DNA of 64,000 bases from assembly GCA_020726505.1 (NCBI GenBank), contig JAHLEZ010000003.1, positions 3,472,001-3,536,000 on the forward strand, read 5' to 3'. Of this stretch, positions 60,608-64,000 are shown in pieces (within the stretch, counting starts at the first letter, position 1; every line of letters begins with the position of its first letter). A model generated the notes under the pieces. It was not told the DNA's origin. It did not search any database and saw nothing but the letters and a program-made list of their open reading frames with translations. Source of the DNA: Leptodontidium sp. MPI-SDFR-AT-0119 (Eukaryota; Ascomycota; Leotiomycetes; Helotiales; Leptodontidiaceae). A program made the position numbers and the translations under genes.

Positions 60608-63600
60608 TCACGGAATGCAGAACTCAATCCAACTCCCCAGATAGTCCATCTGGCTCCCCTTCCCCTCCCCAATCGCATTCTTAACCCTCTTCTCAAACTC
60701 CACAAAGCCCAATCTTCCCCATCCTCCACAAGTCTCTGCCGCTTTAACAGACTTCTCAATCTTCCACAGCTCATACAAACGTTCCTTCCTAGGCTTCTTC
60801 CCAACCCTTATGTAATCCGGGATTGGACCGTTGACGACAGGAGGCGAGAGGTCCATGTCAAGGATATCATCAGAGTTATCTTTGTGATGTCGGCGGGCTT
60901 CGTGCTCTTCTTTGAGGAGGGGGATGAAATTTGTTGTTGGACGGGCAGAGGTTGGGTCGTAGGGGATTTCGGCATCGGGTCGGAATTGAGGCAGGGTTGG
61001 GTCGCGGTATGATGAGGAGGATGTGTCGGATTCGGGAGGTGTTGGTTGAGAGGGAGTGGATTGGGACGCGCGGTCTTGGCCATCGCCATACTCAGCAACC
61101 ACGGAAAGGACTTCGGTTGAGGTGGGTGAAGTTCGAGCTTGCTGTGGTCTCGGATTGGAATCCGACGCTGTTGAATCCGGTGCTTCTCTGCTTGATTGCT
61201 CACTTCTCCCCGTGCTTAGAGTTATGTCCGGGATACTTTCATAATCAGATATCTCCTCTTCCTGGTCATCGTCATCGTCATCGTTGTGCCGGGCGAGTGA
61301 TTCGTCAACTTCGTAACCCGTGGCAGCTAGCAGTTCTTCCAGAGGTCGTTCCCGTACTTGTTCAACTTCCACCTCAGGGAATTGCGGCCACATCGGAGCT
61401 GTCGCAGGCGGAGGGGGTCCAGAAGGATAGCGAGTTATCGTCACCTTCTTGGGTTTGGCGTCCTGAGCTTCCTTTTCCAAAGCCCATTTGTCGAACTCCG
61501 GCGTCGTATACAGGGCATTCCATTTCTCTCTTTCTACCTTCGTGGAAGCTGCTTCGATGGCTAGGTCCTCCTTATCTTTGAATAAGGGGTCTAGTAGTTC
61601 ATTGAAAGCTTGTTGGGTGACTTGATACAGAATCTCCTTTCCAGCATCTCTCTCCGCATCAGGAATTTCCATTCCTCCCCATCTCTCAGGTACGCTCCTA
61701 GATGAGGTAGAGACATTCGACTGTGTCTCGAAATCATCCATGTCTTCAGCGAATCGCACTCTGGACGAAGACCTTGAATGAATAGTCGGTCGTGAAGGAG
61801 TTTTGGAACTCTCTCCAACCATGCCAGAATTAGCTAGGACATCATCTTCCTCTTTCCAGTTAGCAGGAGGTACTGCGCCTTCCTCTTCATCTGTATAGAA
61901 CTGTCGTCTTTGCCAACGTTCGTGAACATCGTCTTGGGTCTGCTCTCGGTACATCGCTTGCCGAATGACTGCTCGTCTGCTCACTCTTCGCACGCTTTCA
62001 ACAGTTGTTCCAGGCCCATCAATTGCCTCGGCATCCGCGTCTGTAACTCTGACAAAGGACGGAGGCCAATTTCGATCAGCTTCTGGGTTTGAGAGAGCAC
62101 TATCGGAATTGCTAGCTTCATCTTCCTGTCTCTCATCGCCACTTGGGTCGAGAAGTGCGCCAGAGAGAACAGGCTCGGAATCCTGGTCGGGGTCATCGCC
62201 CAGTATCTCTGCTACTTGGCCACGAATGCGTTGTAAATTCCGAAGTACAGCTGGCATTTGCTCTACCGTCTGTGGGGGGTTGACCATAGTTTCCCAGTAC
62301 CCGGCGCTGGTTCTGTCACCTTCTCCATCCCAATGACTTCTGCTAGGCCGAGGAACATCTTTCCTGAATATGTCCTCTCTGTTTCCTGTGTCGGCGCCGC
62401 TTTCATTCAGGATTCCCTTTCCATCTACGATTTGCAAGTCTCCATTGACTCGAGCACTTTTGCCCTCTCCGGTTCGGGGATCGGGAGCTCGGGGATATCT
62501 TCCATCCTGGCCAAATGCACTACTGAGTGGCTGCCGTCCACTAATAAGCCGATGGGCCTCCGTACTACTCATCTGCTGTTCCTCTGCGCCTTCAATCATA
62601 TCTCGGTGTATCTGGCGGTGAAGAACGTAGTACGAACGAAACATCCGAAGGAAGTCTTTTCTGTCAACGTAGCCATCTCCATCGATATCGTACCCGTCAA
62701 AGATCTTTCTCCATTTGTCCTTTTTCTTTCGATAGGCTACACCGTGAAGAAACTCTGGGAAGCCAATAAGATCATCCTTATTCGTATCGTAGAAAGCAAA
62801 CATGCGGTCAAATATCAGGCTTGGTGCTGAATGTCTGGATCCTCCAGTGGGTACCAAACAGCGATCGAAGGTCCTTCTGTCCATGGCGAGATTGATATCG
62901 TCTGGATCGTCCCTCCAATCCGTGTTTGCCATAAATGTCCATTGCTCCCAATATGCGTCCAGCTCTGGCCGTTCAAAACCCGTCTCCCTCGAAAGCTTAG
63001 TAGTGACCTCCTTTGGTAGCACCCTCGTCACAGACTCCGGATCGCCCGAGTACCAAACTGGCTGTATATGTCTTGGGCCAAATGATGACGCTGGGACCTT
63101 AATCTTGTAGAATATGTGAGTCTTTGTGTGCATGCCTTGGGATTCGCAGCCTTCACAAAGGTCGAAATCGGCGCAGTTCGCACATCGGTATCGAATTCCT
63201 CTGATGGGTAGCATATTACAGCTATTGCACGCGCATCCCCTGTGAACATATGCATTCCGTCTTGTAGCATCCTCCGAGACCCGAAACAAGAGCTGGACGA
63301 TGTTCTGGCCGTTGCGCTGGTAGGATTGGGGCATGTTGGTCCAGCCATACTCCTCCGCGAATGCCTGGTCATCCACTACAGTTTCTCCATCTGTCAGAGT
63401 CCTTGCCACAATATGCCCTTCCCCATCATTCTCAGCAGCGTCATCGACGAAGATACCGCCGCCATCTATGAGTGCCGGTGTGCTTTCGTTCGTCGTGGTC
63501 CGCCTCCGTCGCCTGTGAACAGCATTGCTTCGATGTAATCCCGAAACCTGTGCTCTCTCGTCCTCCTCAACCAAGCTTTGATAGAACCAATATGCCGTGC

Positions 63601-63685
63601 AAACTGTGGCAACAGATGCAAACCCGAGAATCGCGAGTCTGGATCTGGTGAGAGTGCTCGAGGCTGCCGAAGATGAGGCTGACAT
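60608..63685 (-). CDS. Membrane-anchored ZZ zinc-finger and EF-hand protein
   Basis: Single-exon gene of 1025 residues starting MSASSSAASSTL at 63685. A hydrophobic segment at about 16-36 (LAILGFASVATVCTAYWFY) is likely an N-terminal membrane anchor. A ZZ finger lies at about 147-195: CACNSC, YRCANC, DLCEGC and the two final histidines, which fit ZZ zinc ligands. Two EF-hand loops follow: DTNKDDLIGFPE at 300-311 and DIDGDGYVDRKD at 333-344, the first canonical and the second with Asp instead of Glu at position 12. The remaining two thirds are mostly acidic and disordered, with a 5-Asp run and a basic C-terminal part. The layout matches fungal ZZ/EF-hand proteins of unknown cellular role. A calcium-regulated adaptor on a membrane is an inference. 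Confidence 0.9.
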   Translation of the reverse strand: MSASSSAASSTLTRSRLAILGFASVATVCTAYWFYQSLVEEDERAQVSGLHRSNAVHRRRRRTTTNESTPALIDGGGIFVDDAAENDGEGHIVARTLTDGETVVDDQAFAEEYGWTNMPQSYQRNGQNIVQLLFRVSEDATRRNAYVHRGCACNSCNMLPIRGIRYRCANCADFDLCEGCESQGMHTKTHIFYKIKVPASSFGPRHIQPVWYSGDPESVTRVLPKEVTTKLSRETGFERPELDAYWEQWTFMANTDWRDDPDDINLAMDRRTFDRCLVPTGGSRHSAPSLIFDRMFAFYDTNKDDLIGFPEFLHGVAYRKKKDKWRKIFDGYDIDGDGYVDRKDFLRMFRSYYVLHRQIHRDMIEGAEEQQMSSTEAHRLISGRQPLSSAFGQDGRYPRAPDPRTGEGKSARVNGDLQIVDGKGILNESGADTGNREDIFRKDVPRPSRSHWDGEGDRTSAGYWETMVNPPQTVEQMPAVLRNLQRIRGQVAEILGDDPDQDSEPVLSGALLDPSGDERQEDEASNSDSALSNPEADRNWPPSFVRVTDADAEAIDGPGTTVESVRRVSRRAVIRQAMYREQTQDDVHERWQRRQFYTDEEEGAVPPANWKEEDDVLANSGMVGESSKTPSRPTIHSRSSSRVRFAEDMDDFETQSNVSTSSRSVPERWGGMEIPDAERDAGKEILYQVTQQAFNELLDPLFKDKEDLAIEAASTKVEREKWNALYTTPEFDKWALEKEAQDAKPKKVTITRYPSGPPPPATAPMWPQFPEVEVEQVRERPLEELLAATGYEVDESLARHNDDDDDDQEEEISDYESIPDITLSTGRSEQSSREAPDSTASDSNPRPQQARTSPTSTEVLSVVAEYGDGQDRASQSTPSQPTPPESDTSSSSYRDPTLPQFRPDAEIPYDPTSARPTTNFIPLLKEEHEARRHHKDNSDDILDMDLSPPVVNGPIPDYIRVGKKPRKERLYELWKIEKSVKAAETCGGWGRLGFVEFEKRVKNAIGEGKGSQMDYLGSWIEFCIP

Positions 63686-64000
63686 TGTTTGGCGTTGGAG
63701 CCCGCAGGCAGGCTGAAATTTACCGTGCCATAGACTTAGAAAGGGCTGTCATTTCCATCCAGGGAGGGGGGCGCGATACGTTGTTGACTTTGAATTGGTG
63801 GTCGTGTCGTTCGTTGGTTGTTCCTTGAGTTTGTCAGGTCCAGAAGTCATGAAGACGCGCCAAGACGCCATGGTGCTTCAGCCTTCTCGACTGCAGACGA
63901 CAGCCTTCTCAAGTTTCCATCACCACTTCTAGACCAACAACACAACGGCAGTGAAGTCACTCTTTGTTTTTATTGTCGCGTCACTAGGATTGCCCCCTAT
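63686..64000. promoter_or_regulatory. Promoter and 5' flank of the ZZ/EF-hand gene
   Basis: Region upstream of the ATG at 63685 up to the window edge. No reading frame is seen. It may also serve a gene lying beyond the window. Confidence 0.4.

Noticed and set aside
60931..61581. 216-codon plus-strand frame inside the ZZ/EF-hand gene
   Set aside because: Antisense shadow of a continuous 1025-codon gene with clear domains.
1..64000. tRNA, rRNA, CRISPR and complete transposons
   Set aside because: I looked for T-arm GGTTCGAAxCC-like strings, repeat-spacer patterns and intact transposases and found none; only a truncated transposase-like frame remains.

Overview
The window is nuclear DNA of a filamentous ascomycete (Pezizomycotina, most likely a leotiomycete; the lineage is my inference from gene style). 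Genes are separated by 0.5-5 kb spacers and carry short introns (about 45-170 bp) with GT..AG ends and CTAAC/CTGA-like branch sites. Typical products of such fungi are present: a MEP/AMT transporter, GH78 and GH18 enzymes, yapsin-type aspartic protease, M28 aminopeptidase, F-box proteins and a NACHT-ankyrin NLR. I saw no rRNA, tRNA or CRISPR. I joined exons by hand and checked reading phase where exact exon coordinates are given. None is supported by transcript data.

Layout. 0-10.6 kb: an 8-exon ammonium transporter (2222-4401, -) and a large orphan protein with a STAND-like N-terminal region (5834-9203, -), then a doubtful small gene. 10.6-15.5 kb: a gene-poor stretch. 15.5-22 kb: a GH78 rhamnosidase-like enzyme, a small DUF4267-like membrane protein, a decayed Rieske oxygenase, and a frameshifted secreted Cys-rich protein. 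22-28 kb: sparse, with a frameshifted transposase-type helix-turn-helix relic, a candidate two-exon CxxC protein and a class III GH18 chitinase. 29-36 kb: an F-box protein, a small membrane/coiled-coil protein and a seven-exon M28 aminopeptidase. 36.5-40.6 kb: an FAD monooxygenase and an MFS sugar transporter, convergent. 42-44.5 kb: F-box-like and unassigned exons. 45.3-49.9 kb: a 1392-residue hydrolase-NACHT-ankyrin NLR. 51.4-53 kb: a plasma-membrane syntaxin (Sso type). 54.5-63.7 kb: an acidic protein of unknown function, a GPI-type aspartic protease, and a membrane-anchored ZZ/EF-hand protein.

How they fit together. Several genes serve nutrient capture and cell-wall work: ammonium and sugar uptake, rhamnose and chitin hydrolysis, and extracellular or vacuolar proteolysis. 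The NLR is the most interesting locus for self/non-self recognition. The syntaxin is notable for a possible 5-nt microexon and an unusual tail beyond its membrane anchor.
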